Source of the DNA: an uncultured Caulobacterales bacterium
GTDB lineage: Bacteria; Pseudomonadota; Alphaproteobacteria; Caulobacterales; Caulobacteraceae
NCBI GenBank assembly: GCA_903837135.1
Contig: CAILTK010000056.1
Coordinates: forward strand, 62,001 to 126,000
Direction of reading: 5' to 3'
DNA: 64,000 nt
Shown here: positions 34,565 through 43,058 of the stretch, one piece after another
How positions within the stretch are numbered: position 1 is the first letter of the stretch
How the letters are laid out: every line of letters begins with the position of its first letter
Notes under the pieces: model-generated
The model's database searches: none
What the model was told of the DNA's origin: nothing
Seen by the model: only the letters and a program-made list of their open reading frames with translations
Translations under genes and position numbers: made by a program

Positions 34565-35524
34565 TCAGACCTTCAGCACATCGTTGAGCCGCGCGTCCCA
34601 CAGCGGGCTGACGTCGACCTTGTGGCTGAGCACCCCGGCCTCGGTAAAGGCGTCGGCCACCGCCTGTTGCGATGCGATGGCCGCGGCGCTGACGGGCAAC
34701 AGCGCTGGACGGGCGCTTCGCTCCCTCGCTTCCCGGCGATAGTAGTCGACCGGTACGCCGGTCGCCGCCGCACGCGCCTTGGCCCATCGCTCGTCGTCGG
34801 CGTTGATCCAGGCCAGCACCTTGCGGTAGCGCCGGAGATAATCGCCGATGGCGCGGCGCCGCGCCGGATCGGCCAAGGCCTCGCTGGAGGCGGCGACCAC
34901 ATAGTTTCCGGACAACCGGTTCAGACCGGTGGTCAGCACCTGGGCGCCCGCGGCGCGGGCCTGCTGCACGATCACGCCATAGATCACCCAGGCGTCGAGC
35001 CCGCCGCGCTGAAAGGCGGCGAGCCCGTCCTGCGGCGACAGCGCCGCGGGCTTGATGTCGCTCCAGGCGAGGCCGGCCTCCTTGAGCAGGCGCAGCAGAA
35101 TGTAGTGCGAGGTGGTCGCGCGCACATAGCCGACGGTCTTGCCCTTGAGGTCGGCGAGGGTCCGGACGCCGGAGCCCCTGGGCGTGAGCACGACCTGGTT
35201 GTTCACGTCGCCCTGCAGCACGGCCACCAGCCTGACCAGGTTGGACGGAGCCCCCGCCAGGAAGATCGGCGGAATCTCGCTCATGCCGCCGAGGTCGATG
35301 GCGCGGGCGTTGATGGCCTCGGCGATCTGCACACCCGAAGCGAATTGGGCGTGGCTGAAGCCCGGCGGATCGGGCGCCCCCGCGGCGGCGAAGAAACTGT
35401 CGGCGTTACCGCGATAGGTGGCGAGCCGGAGCGGCGCGGACGATTGGGCCTTGCCACAGGCGGCGAGGGTCCCGCCGGCGCCGGCCATCAGCAGGCCGCG
35501 GCGAGAAAGGCTGGAGGCGTGCAT
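34565..35524 (-). CDS. SsuA-like substrate-binding protein, third copy
   Basis: A 319-residue binding protein. The ATG at 35524 gives MHASSLSRRGLLMAGAGGTL followed by the lipobox LAAC; a longer frame would add 14 residues before this leader. The mature part shows RLATYRGNADSFFAAAG, NARAIDLGGMSEIPPIFLAG, LKGKTVGYVRATTSHYILLR and GGLDAWVIYGVIVQQA. Its start shares one base with the class II aldolase stop (TGATG), placing it inside the main operon with the only SsuB/SsuC pair, so it is probably the primary receptor of that transporter. Confidence 0.9.
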   Translation of the reverse strand: MHASSLSRRGLLMAGAGGTLAACGKAQSSAPLRLATYRGNADSFFAAAGAPDPPGFSHAQFASGVQIAEAINARAIDLGGMSEIPPIFLAGAPSNLVRLVAVLQGDVNNQVVLTPRGSGVRTLADLKGKTVGYVRATTSHYILLRLLKEAGLAWSDIKPAALSPQDGLAAFQRGGLDAWVIYGVIVQQARAAGAQVLTTGLNRLSGNYVVAASSEALADPARRRAIGDYLRRYRKVLAWINADDERWAKARAAATGVPVDYYRREARERSARPALLPVSAAAIASQQAVADAFTEAGVLSHKVDVSPLWDARLNDVLKV

Positions 35525-36366
35525 CAATCGAACAGGTCCGGCTCTTCCTCGGAGATCACATCCCAATAGGGCTGGAAGGCGTAGAGGCCGCCGACCTCGG
35601 TCCCGACCTGGCCCGCCGTGTGGCGGGCGACGGCGTCGGGCATGGGCCGGGTCGGCCCGGCCGCCTCGGCCAGCAACTGGACCTGGCAGGCGTTCTCCAT
35701 CGCCAGATAGCGCCAGACCGCGGCCTCGACCGACTGGCCCACCGTCAATATGCCGTGGTTCTGCAGGATCACCGCCTTTTTCGACCCGAGGGTGCGGGCG
35801 ATTTTCTCGCCCTCGCTCGTGTCGAGCACCACGCCGGAGAACGCCTCGAACAGGGCGTGGTCGTCGTAGAAGGCCGCCGAGTCCTGGGTCAGCGGATCGA
35901 GCAGCCGGCCGAGCGCCGACCAGGCCTTGCCGTAGAGCGAGTGCGAGTGGGCGGCGGCCACCACGTCCGGTCGCGCCTTGTGCAGTTCGGAATGGATGGC
36001 GAAGGCGGCGCGATTCAGCCGCGGCGCGGCCTGGGCCGGCGGCTGGACGATCTCGCCCTGGTGACTGACCAGCATCAGGTCGGAGACCTTGATGCGGCTG
36101 AAATGCACGCCGAGCGGGTTGACCCAGAAGCGGTCGGGGTGCTCGGGGTCGCGCGCGGTGATATGGCCGGCGCCGCCCATGTCGAACCCGTGGCGGCCAA
36201 ACAGGCGATAGCCGGCGGCGAGGCGCTGTTTGCGGTAGAGTCGCTCGAGCTCCACCGTCGGCTGGACCGGGATCGGGCCGCCGCGGAAATCCGGCAGAAC
36301 CGTTTCGATCTTGACGGGATGCGGGGAAAGGTCCGCGGCGCGCCGTTCAGCGAGAGCGAGGGTCAT
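35524..36366 (-). CDS. Class II aldolase/adducin family protein
   Basis: A 280-residue protein with the fuculose-aldolase-like fold. Zinc-site His residues appear in VAAAHSHSLYGKAWS and QNHGILTVGQSVEAAVW, and the conserved GGAGHITARDP precedes them. Members of this family epimerise, cleave or decarboxylate hydroxy-carbonyl compounds, often sugars or sugar phosphates. It lies between a hydroxyacid dehydrogenase gene (11-bp gap) and a sulfonate binding-protein gene. That context suggests processing of the carbon skeleton left after C-S cleavage, or of a sulfonated sugar-like compound, but no direct evidence of substrate exists. Confidence 0.88.
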   Translation of the reverse strand: MTLALAERRAADLSPHPVKIETVLPDFRGGPIPVQPTVELERLYRKQRLAAGYRLFGRHGFDMGGAGHITARDPEHPDRFWVNPLGVHFSRIKVSDLMLVSHQGEIVQPPAQAAPRLNRAAFAIHSELHKARPDVVAAAHSHSLYGKAWSALGRLLDPLTQDSAAFYDDHALFEAFSGVVLDTSEGEKIARTLGSKKAVILQNHGILTVGQSVEAAVWRYLAMENACQVQLLAEAAGPTRPMPDAVARHTAGQVGTEVGGLYAFQPYWDVISEEEPDLFD

Positions 36367-36377
36367 CGGTCAGGCTC

Positions 36378-37328
36378 CTAATAGCCGCGGGCCAGGTCGA
36401 TCACGTCGGTGAGCGGCTGACCCTGGCGGTAGCGGTCGAGGTTGGCGGCGAAGCGGGCGGCGAGGTTGCGGCGGGTGTCCGGGGTATGCACTGAGGTGTG
36501 CGGCGACAGCCTGACGCGCGGATGGCCGTAGAACGGATGGTTCGCCGGCAGGGGCTCGGGATAGGTCACGTCCAGGCTGGCCAACGACACCCGGCCGTCC
36601 GCCAGCGCCTCGAGCAGGGCCGCGTCGTCGATCAGTGCGCCGCGGGCGAGGTTGATCAGGTGCAGCCCCGGCTTGGCGTGGGCCAGGACCCCGCGGTTGA
36701 TGAACTGATGCGTCTCCAGCGTCGCCGGCGCGGCCAGGACCACATGATCGCTGACCTGGAAGAGCTCGGCCAGGTCGGCGGCCCGGCGAACGCCCGGGGT
36801 CGGGATCGGCGCGTCGGATCGGCGCACGGCGACCACCTCCAGACCCAGCGCCTGCGCGCGGGGCGCCAGGGCTTCGCCAAGGGCGCCGAATCCCACCAGT
36901 CCCAGCGTCGTCCCGGCGACGAGCGACAGCGGGGTCGGCGCCCAACGCTCGGCGTTGTCGATCCAGATGTCGGGAAACCGCTTGGCCGCGCCGAGAATGG
37001 ACGCCAGGGCGAACTCGGCCAGGGCCACCGCCGAGGAGCCGCGCGCCGAGGTGACCACCGGGCCGTCGAACAGCCATTCGGGATAGAAGTCTATGCCGAC
37101 CGAGACGAGCTGGATCCACTTCAAGTCGAAGGGCCAGCCGGCCGGCGGGCGGGGCGGCAACTGGCCGCCCGCCTTGCGGAAGGGGGCGGCGACGAATACT
37201 TCGGCCGCGCGCGGCAGGGAGCTCGGCGGGCCCATCGGCACCGGCACGATCTCCACGTCGGCGGCGTGCTCGCACAGCGACTGATTGAAGGTTTCGTTGA
37301 GCTGGCTGGCGACCAGGAGGGGGTTCAT
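36378..37328 (-). CDS. D-2-hydroxyacid dehydrogenase
   Basis: A 316-residue NAD(P)-dependent dehydrogenase. TLGLVGFGALGEALAPRAQA is the Rossmann nucleotide-binding motif; the catalytic Arg lies in INLARGALIDDAAL, the Glu in ASLDVTYPEPLP, and the His in VRLSPHTSVHTP, the complete triad of the family. It would interconvert a 2-hydroxy and a 2-keto acid (or glyoxylate/hydroxypyruvate-like compounds). Its ATG overlaps the acyl-CoA-dehydrogenase stop (ATGA). With the aldolase it forms a two-gene module that is unusual for a plain ssu operon. Confidence 0.9.
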   Translation of the reverse strand: MNPLLVASQLNETFNQSLCEHAADVEIVPVPMGPPSSLPRAAEVFVAAPFRKAGGQLPPRPPAGWPFDLKWIQLVSVGIDFYPEWLFDGPVVTSARGSSAVALAEFALASILGAAKRFPDIWIDNAERWAPTPLSLVAGTTLGLVGFGALGEALAPRAQALGLEVVAVRRSDAPIPTPGVRRAADLAELFQVSDHVVLAAPATLETHQFINRGVLAHAKPGLHLINLARGALIDDAALLEALADGRVSLASLDVTYPEPLPANHPFYGHPRVRLSPHTSVHTPDTRRNLAARFAANLDRYRQGQPLTDVIDLARGY

Positions 37329-38530
37329 CCCGACCTCGCCTTCTCTTCTGCGGCGACGGGCGTTCGGCTCGCGATCGCCGCCCTGCCGGCGGTGGTCAGC
37401 ACCACGTCGCCCTGCGGGGTGTGGATACGGCCGCACAGCACGTCGCGGTAGTGGCGCTGCAGCGGGTTGGCCCGCGACAGGCCGGGATTGCCCGAGGCGG
37501 CGACCGCCTTCTCCACCGCCCGGATCGCGTTCTCGGTGACGAGTTGCTTGACCAGGCTGGTCTCCGCGGCGCCGATGTCGCCGCGGGCCGCGCCGTCGAG
37601 CAGGACCCGGTTCTGCAGCAAGAGTCCATCGATCTCGCCGACCAGTTCCTGGAAACGCGGCAGGGTCGAGAGCGAAGCGCCGAGGTTGGCCGGCTTGCGG
37701 TCGATCAGCCAGTCGACGAACCAGTCGCGTCCCGCCCGGGCGACCGCGTCGTAGATCGCCGACGTCAGCACGGGGGCCCACACCGCCATGACCGGATCGG
37801 GCGCCGGCGCCGCGCCGGGAAGCGTCGGCGACAGGGCGTGCTCGAACGGGATCGGCGTGTCCTCGAACACCACGTCGTGGCTGGCGCTGGCGCGCAGACC
37901 GGTGTGGTCCCAGGTCGCTTCGATCCGCCAGCCGGGCGCATCCTTGTGCACCAGGAATCCACCGACGCGCGGCTCAGGCTCGTCGGTCCGCGCCCAGACG
38001 ATCATCCAGGTGAGCGCCACCGAGCCCGTGGAGTAGATCTTGCGCCCGGTGATCCGCCAGCCGTCGTCGGTGCGCCGGGCGATGGTCGCCGGCAGGCCGC
38101 CGCGCGCGGGGGTGCCGAGATCGGGCTCGACGCGAAGCGCGTTGATGAGCGCGCCCTGGCTCAGGGACGATTCGACGATCCGGCGCTTGACCGCCTCGGG
38201 CCAGCCCGACCGCACCCCGCTCAGCGAAGCCTGGAACAGGTACTGCATCACCAGCACCAGCGCGGTGGCGGGCTCGCCGCGGGCGACCGCGCGCACCACC
38301 TCGAGCGCGGTGGGCAGGTCCACGCCGCCGCCGCCGAGCGCTTTGGGCGCGGTCAGCGTGAGAAGCCCGGCGGCCCTCAGCGCTTCGAAGTTCTCGAACG
38401 GGAAGCTGGCGTCCCGATCATGGCGGTCGGCGGTCTCGGCGAAGCGCGCCGTCAGGTCCGCCAGGGAGGAAGGATCGGCGAAGGGCGCCGCGGCGGCGGG
38501 CGCTGGGCGCAGGCGGGCGGCGACGCTCAC
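37325..38530 (-). CDS. Acyl-CoA dehydrogenase-like flavoenzyme, SfnB/DszC type
   Basis: A 401-residue protein starting at a GTG that overlaps the SsuB stop (GTGA). It has the acyl-CoA dehydrogenase fold: N-terminal helices, LTLTAPKALGGGGVDLPTAL, WRITGRKIYSTGSVALTWMI, DHTGLRASASHDVVFEDTPI, and a C-terminal helical domain with ASGNPGLSRANPLQRHYRDV. The usual catalytic Glu base is not evident, as in the monooxygenase-like branch (SfnB, DszC) that uses reduced flavin and O2 to oxidise sulfur compounds. Position within the sulfonate operon supports such a desulfurisation role. Confidence 0.88.
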   Translation of the reverse strand: MSVAARLRPAPAAAAPFADPSSLADLTARFAETADRHDRDASFPFENFEALRAAGLLTLTAPKALGGGGVDLPTALEVVRAVARGEPATALVLVMQYLFQASLSGVRSGWPEAVKRRIVESSLSQGALINALRVEPDLGTPARGGLPATIARRTDDGWRITGRKIYSTGSVALTWMIVWARTDEPEPRVGGFLVHKDAPGWRIEATWDHTGLRASASHDVVFEDTPIPFEHALSPTLPGAAPAPDPVMAVWAPVLTSAIYDAVARAGRDWFVDWLIDRKPANLGASLSTLPRFQELVGEIDGLLLQNRVLLDGAARGDIGAAETSLVKQLVTENAIRAVEKAVAASGNPGLSRANPLQRHYRDVLCGRIHTPQGDVVLTTAGRAAIASRTPVAAEEKARSG

Positions 38531-39351
38531 GCCTGCACCTCCCGGACCGGGAACGGAACCAGCGGCGGCGGCGCGGCGGCGCGGGGCTCCCCGGGCGCCG
38601 CGTGTTCGACGCCGAGGGCGCCCAGCAACCGGCGGCGGATGGCCTGGAACCCCGCCCCGACCTCCCGGGGGCGGGGCAGGTCGATGCGCTCCTCGGCGGC
38701 GATGCGGCCCCCGTCGAGCACCAGCACGCGATCGGCCAGGGTGATCGCCTCGTCGACGTCGTGGGTGACGATCAGCACCGCCGGGGCGTGGCGCCGCCAC
38801 AGCGACAGCACGAGGTCGTGCATGCGGATACGGGTCAGGGCGTCCAGCGATGCGAACGGCTCGTCGAGCAGCAGCAGCCGGGGCTCGCGGACCAGCGCCC
38901 GGGCCAGGGCCACGCGCTGGGCTTCGCCGCCGGACAGGGTGCGCGGCCAGACGTTGGCCCGGTGATCGAGACCCACTTCGCCGAGGGCCGCCTCGGCGCG
39001 CGCGCGGGGGTCGCCGCCGGCGAGCCCCAGGGTGACGTTGCGCCAGACGCTCTTCCACGGCAGCAGCCGCGGCTCCTGGAACACCACGGCCCGCGCCGAG
39101 GGGGTTCGAACCGACTGGCCTTCCGCCGAATCGAGCCCGGCCAGGGTGCGCAGCAGGGTGGTCTTGCCCGAGCCGCTGCGGCCCAGGAGGGCGACGAACT
39201 CCCCCTGTTCGATCCGCAGATCGAGGTCCTGCAGGACCACGACGTCGCCGAACCGGCGATGGAAGCCTTTGACCTCGACGGTCGGGAGGCCGATGGCGGC
39301 GTCGGCGGATGGCTTTGAGACCGACGTGGGACGAACCGCGGGATGGGACAT
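38527..39351 (-). CDS. ssuB: Sulfonate ABC transporter ATP-binding protein
   Basis: A 274-residue ABC ATPase. Walker A is GRSGSGKTTLLR, the signature LSGGEAQRVALARAL, Walker B LLLLDEPFASLD, with D-loop and switch His in IVTHDVDEAITLADR. The short helical region and VVFQEPRLLPWKSV match the SsuB/TauB group. It energises uptake through the SsuC-like permease encoded 12 bp upstream. It is the only ABC ATPase of this type in the window, so all three binding proteins probably share it. Confidence 0.93.
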   Translation of the reverse strand: MSHPAVRPTSVSKPSADAAIGLPTVEVKGFHRRFGDVVVLQDLDLRIEQGEFVALLGRSGSGKTTLLRTLAGLDSAEGQSVRTPSARAVVFQEPRLLPWKSVWRNVTLGLAGGDPRARAEAALGEVGLDHRANVWPRTLSGGEAQRVALARALVREPRLLLLDEPFASLDALTRIRMHDLVLSLWRRHAPAVLIVTHDVDEAITLADRVLVLDGGRIAAEERIDLPRPREVGAGFQAIRRRLLGALGVEHAAPGEPRAAAPPPLVPFPVREVQA

Positions 39352-39363
39352 GCTCTCCGCTCC

Positions 39364-40173
39364 TCAGGCTTTCAGGAAGGATGGGCGCCAGGCCAGGGCG
39401 CGGCGCTCGATCGCCCGCACCAGGCCGTCGGCGCCGAGTCCGAGCAGGGCGTAGATCACCAGGCAGACGACGATGATGTCGGTGCGCAGGAAATCGCGGG
39501 CGTTGTTGATCAGATAGCCGAGCCCGGCCTGCGCGTTGATCTGCTCGGCGACCACCAGCACCAGCACCGCGACCGCGAGGGCGAACCGCAGGCCGAGCAG
39601 GAAGCTCGGCAGGGCTCCCGGCAGGATGACCTGGCGGATGAGATCGAAGCCCCGGACGCCGAAGCTCCGGGCCGCCTCGATCAGCTTGGGATCGACCGAA
39701 CGGATGCCGCTGAACAGGTTGAGATAGATCGGAAAGGTCACGGCCAGGGCGATCAGCGCGATCTTGGGGGTCTCATCGATGCCGAACCAGACGATGAACA
39801 GCGGAGACAGGGCCAGCACGGGCAAGGTGCGCAGCATCTGCACCGGCGGATCGATCGCGTCCTCGCCGAGCCGCGACAGCCCCGCCGTCAAGGCTAGCGC
39901 CGTTCCGATCGCCACGCCGATGGCGAGACCCGCCGCCACGCGCAGAAAGGAGACGCCGAGATTGCTGGGCAATTCGCCCGACGCCACCATGCCCCAGAAC
40001 GTCGCCGCCACCGCCGAGGGCGCCGCCAGCACCCGAGCGGGGATGACGCCGGTCCGCCCGCCAAGCTCCCACAAGGCGAGCAGCAGGAGGGGCGAAACCC
40101 AACGGCGGCCGAAGCGGGACCAACGGACGCCGCTATACGTGCCAGGAAATCTAATAGCGTCCACGAGTGTCAC
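39364..40173 (-). CDS. ssuC: Sulfonate ABC transporter permease
   Basis: A 269-residue inner-membrane protein with about six hydrophobic helices. The start is a GTG (complement of 40171-40173) with GGAG 6 nt upstream. The coupling loop SFGVRGFDLIRQVILPGALP contains the EAA-type motif that contacts the ATPase, and LARTLPVLALSP-like sequence (MLRTLPVLALSPLFIVWFG) is typical of SsuC/TauC. It is the first gene of the long minus-strand operon that runs at least to the GST gene, with the regulator encoded divergently upstream. Confidence 0.92.
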   Translation of the reverse strand: MTLVDAIRFPGTYSGVRWSRFGRRWVSPLLLLALWELGGRTGVIPARVLAAPSAVAATFWGMVASGELPSNLGVSFLRVAAGLAIGVAIGTALALTAGLSRLGEDAIDPPVQMLRTLPVLALSPLFIVWFGIDETPKIALIALAVTFPIYLNLFSGIRSVDPKLIEAARSFGVRGFDLIRQVILPGALPSFLLGLRFALAVAVLVLVVAEQINAQAGLGYLINNARDFLRTDIIVVCLVIYALLGLGADGLVRAIERRALAWRPSFLKA

Positions 40174-40274
40174 TAACAGCTCCAGGGTCTTGGAAAAGAA
40201 CGCCTTTCCTGCATGCTAGAAGCCGCCGAACGGCCCGGCGATCAACTGACTTATCCTCACCTGTTCAATTAGAC

Positions 40275-40282
40275 ATTCTCAT
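40275..40282. promoter_or_regulatory. ATTCTCAT motif in the LysR/ssuC promoter region
   Basis: The 123-bp divergent region between ssuC and the LysR gene holds ATTCTCAT, with a second CTCAT at 40291-40295. The same octamer is in the palindrome upstream of the second SsuD-type gene, and ATTCTC is found at 26602-26607 upstream of the first ssuA-like gene. A LysR operator is a plausible reading. Confidence 0.35.
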
Positions 40283-40296
40283 AGGTAGCCCTCATC

Positions 40297-41160
40297 ATGG
40301 CGGTCAATCTGCCGACGGAACTCCTGCGAAGCTTCGCCGCCATCGTCGATTCGGGCTCGATGTTGCGGGCGACCGAGCGCGTCTTCGTCACCCAGTCCGC
40401 CTTGAGCCTGCAGATGAAGCGGCTGGAAGACATCGTGCAGGTGCAGTTGTTCCGCCGCGACGGCCGGCGGCTCGAGCTGACCCCGGCGGGAACGGCTCTG
40501 CTGGAGTTCACCCGCGAGCTGCTGGCGGTGAACGACCGCGCCGTCGCCGCCCTGACCGGCGACACCCTGAACGGTCCGGCCCGGATCGGCTTCGTGCAGG
40601 ACTTCGCCGAGACCCTGCTGGGCGGCGTCCTGGCCCGGTTCGCCGAACTCAATCCGGACACCCAGCTACAGGTTCGCGTCGGCGGCTCCGCGGAGCTTCT
40701 GCAGTTGCTCGCCTCCGACCGGATGGACGTGGTCCTGTGCATGGGCGCGGAGGACGACCCGGCGGCGGTGCAGACCGCGCCGATGCAATGGCTTGGCGCG
40801 CAGGACCTCGCCGCGCGCGATCCCGTGCCTCTGGCGGTGCTCGAACTGCCGTGCCGGTTCCGCGACGCGTCGATCGCCGCGCTGGAGGCGGCCGGCCGTC
40901 CCTATCGGATCGCGCTCGAGACTCCGAGCCTTTCGGCTCTCCGCGCGGCGGTGACCTCGGGCCTCGGGGTCACCTGCCGCACGACCGTGTTCATGGACCG
41001 GCCCATCGACGCGGCGGCGGCGCGCCTGCCGGACCTGCCGCGCGTGTCCTACGCCCGCCACATCCGGCCCTCGCCGCCGATCGCCATCGCCCGCCTCGCC
41101 GACCTGGTTCTGAGCGCGGTGATGCAGTCGGACGAGGGCGACACGCTCAAGGTTGCGTGA
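40297..41160 (+). CDS. LysR-family transcriptional regulator
   Basis: A 287-residue LysR protein. The N-terminal winged helix-turn-helix covers about residues 6-65 (LLRSFAAIVDSGSMLRATER, then VFVTQSALSLQMKRLEDIVQ), followed by a linker helix and a two-lobed effector domain (RIGFVQDFAETLLGGVLARF and SLSALRAAVTSGLGVTCRTT). It is divergent from the 8-gene sulfonate operon, the usual arrangement for a LysR activator and its target. It probably senses sulfur status or an organosulfur inducer, by analogy with CysB/Cbl/SsuR; sequence alone does not separate these. Confidence 0.9.
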   Translation: MAVNLPTELLRSFAAIVDSGSMLRATERVFVTQSALSLQMKRLEDIVQVQLFRRDGRRLELTPAGTALLEFTRELLAVNDRAVAALTGDTLNGPARIGFVQDFAETLLGGVLARFAELNPDTQLQVRVGGSAELLQLLASDRMDVVLCMGAEDDPAAVQTAPMQWLGAQDLAARDPVPLAVLELPCRFRDASIAALEAAGRPYRIALETPSLSALRAAVTSGLGVTCRTTVFMDRPIDAAAARLPDLPRVSYARHIRPSPPIAIARLADLVLSAVMQSDEGDTLKVA

Positions 41161-41244
41161 GCGCCGGTCCTGCCCCATCGTCGCACGCCGCATCGAGGTC
41201 GTCGCCGCCTGGGCGCGCCGTGGCGATCAGCGCATGAGGCGGGC

Positions 41245-42864
41245 ATGGCGGCGGCGGATCTGGGCAAACGTGTCGGCCGCTATGCCGTGTTCGGGGCGTG
41301 CGTTCTTCTGCTGGGCGTCGCCGTCCCCCTGGGCCTTGTCTGGCCGCCGGCCTGGGTCGTCGCCGCGGTCGCCGCCGCCCTGGTCGCCCTCGGTCTCGGC
41401 GACCTCCTGCAGACCCGGCATTCGATCCAGCGCAACTATCCGGTCATTGGCCATATCCGCTGGTGGGTCGAGGCGGTGCGGCCGGAGATCCGGCAATACC
41501 TCCTCGAGACCAACGAAGAGGCCGCGCCGTTTTCGCGCGACCAGCGCGACCTCGTCTACGAGCGCGCCAAGGGCGAGGTCGGCGAGCATCCGTTCGGCAC
41601 CCTGCTCGACGTCTATCGCGACGGCTACGAGTTCCTGGCCCACTCGGCCATGCCGGCCGACGCGGCCGATCCCGGCAGCTTCCGCATCTCCATCGGCGGG
41701 CCGCAGTGCACGCAGCCCTACCGCGCCTCGGTGTTCAACATCTCGGCCATGAGCTTCGGCTCGCTCAGCGCCAACGCCATTCGCGCCCTCAACGCCGGGG
41801 CGAAGCGGGGCGGCTTTAGCCACGACACCGGCGAGGGGTCGATCTCGCCCTACCACCGGGAGATGGGCGGCGACATCGTCTGGGAGGTGGCCTCGGGCTA
41901 TTTCGGCTGCCGTACCGACGATGGGCGTTTCGACCCGGCGAAGTTCGCCGAACAGGCCTGCACGGAACAGGTGCGGATGATCGAGATCAAGCTCAGCCAG
42001 GGGGCCAAGCCCGGCCACGGCGGCGTGCTGCCGGCGGCCAAGGTGACGCGCGAGATCGCCGACACCCGCGGCGTGCCGATGGGTCGGGACTGCGTCTCTC
42101 CGGCCCGCCACAGCGCCTTTTCGACCCCGCTGGAGATGATGGCCTTCGTGGCCGAGCTGCGGCGCCTGTCGGGCGGCAAGCCGGTGGGGTTCAAGCTCTG
42201 TATCGGCCACCCGTGGGAGTTCATGGCCATCGTCAAGGCCATGCGGGAGAGCGGGGTGCTGGTGGATTTCGTGGTGGTCGATGGCGCGGAGGGCGGCACG
42301 GGCGCGGCGCCGACCGAGTTCTCAGACCACATCGGCCTGCCCATGCGCGAGGGCCTGCTGTTCGTGCACAACACCCTGGTGGGCGCCGGGCTGCGCGACC
42401 GCATCAAGGTGGGCGTGGCCGGCAAGATCGTCAGCGCCTTCGACATCGCCAGCGTCCTGGCCATCGGCGCCGACTGGGCCAACGCCGCGCGCGGCTTCAT
42501 GTTCGCCGTCGGCTGCGTCCAGTCGGTCAGCTGCAACACCAACCGCTGCCCGACCGGCGTCGCCACCCAGGACCCGTTGCGCCAGGCCGCCCTCGTGGTC
42601 CCCGACAAGGCGGAGCGGGTCTACAATTTCCACCGGCTGACCCTGAAGGCCCTGTCGGACATGCTGGCCGCCGCCGGGCTCGAACACCCCGACGACCTCA
42701 AGCCCTATCACCTCGTGCGTCGGGTCAGCCCAACGGAGATCCGTCAGTTCAGCGAGCTGCACACCTTCCTGCAGCCCGGGGATCTGCTCGGCGACGACTG
42801 CACGGACGGCCTCTACGCCGCCAACTGGGCGCTCGCCCAGGCGGCGAGCTTCGCGCCGGCGTAG
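41245..42864 (+). CDS. Membrane-anchored FMN-binding glutamate-synthase-like protein
   Basis: A 539-residue protein. Two hydrophobic helices lie at about residues 13-50. The rest is the FMN-binding central domain of glutamate synthase: NISAMSFGSLSANAIRALN, GGFSHDTGEGSISPYHREMG, LSQGAKPGHGGVLPAAKV, VVVDGAEGGTGAAPTEFSDH and a Cys-rich loop CVQSVSCNTNRCPTGVATQD that would hold the 3Fe-4S cluster. It lacks the glutaminase and the GXGXG domains of true GltB. Such stand-alone proteins are common in bacteria and of uncertain reaction, probably an FMN-dependent redox step at the membrane. Confidence 0.9.
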   Translation: MAAADLGKRVGRYAVFGACVLLLGVAVPLGLVWPPAWVVAAVAAALVALGLGDLLQTRHSIQRNYPVIGHIRWWVEAVRPEIRQYLLETNEEAAPFSRDQRDLVYERAKGEVGEHPFGTLLDVYRDGYEFLAHSAMPADAADPGSFRISIGGPQCTQPYRASVFNISAMSFGSLSANAIRALNAGAKRGGFSHDTGEGSISPYHREMGGDIVWEVASGYFGCRTDDGRFDPAKFAEQACTEQVRMIEIKLSQGAKPGHGGVLPAAKVTREIADTRGVPMGRDCVSPARHSAFSTPLEMMAFVAELRRLSGGKPVGFKLCIGHPWEFMAIVKAMRESGVLVDFVVVDGAEGGTGAAPTEFSDHIGLPMREGLLFVHNTLVGAGLRDRIKVGVAGKIVSAFDIASVLAIGADWANAARGFMFAVGCVQSVSCNTNRCPTGVATQDPLRQAALVVPDKAERVYNFHRLTLKALSDMLAAAGLEHPDDLKPYHLVRRVSPTEIRQFSELHTFLQPGDLLGDDCTDGLYAANWALAQAASFAPA

Positions 42865-42894
42865 TCTGGATCAACGCCAAACTTGCCTTTTGTC

Positions 42895-43014
42895 CCGCTC
42901 ATCCCGGCGAATGCCGGGACCCAGATCATAAAGCACTGACAATCAAAGGATTTGTGCAAGGCGTCACGCGCCGCGCCATACGATCTGGATCCCGGCGTTC
43001 GCCGGGAAGAGCGG
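42895..43014 (-). repeat. Dispersed inverted-repeat element, copy 4 (inverted)
   Basis: A 120-bp copy between two convergent genes. Its arms match the other copies, but the core reads CATAAAGC near the left arm and GCCATACGATC near the right arm, the reverse complement of the order at 11609 and 25242. One arm carries a change (GGGAAGAGCGG). Confidence 0.85.
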
Positions 43015-43058
43015 ACTATGGATGCGATCCGGTGGGCCCTTCCTAAGACAGATCCCGA

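Noticed and set aside
11609-43014. CRISPR-like repeats
   Set aside because: The recurring elements are widely spaced inverted repeats with a conserved core; there is no regular repeat-spacer array and no cas gene.
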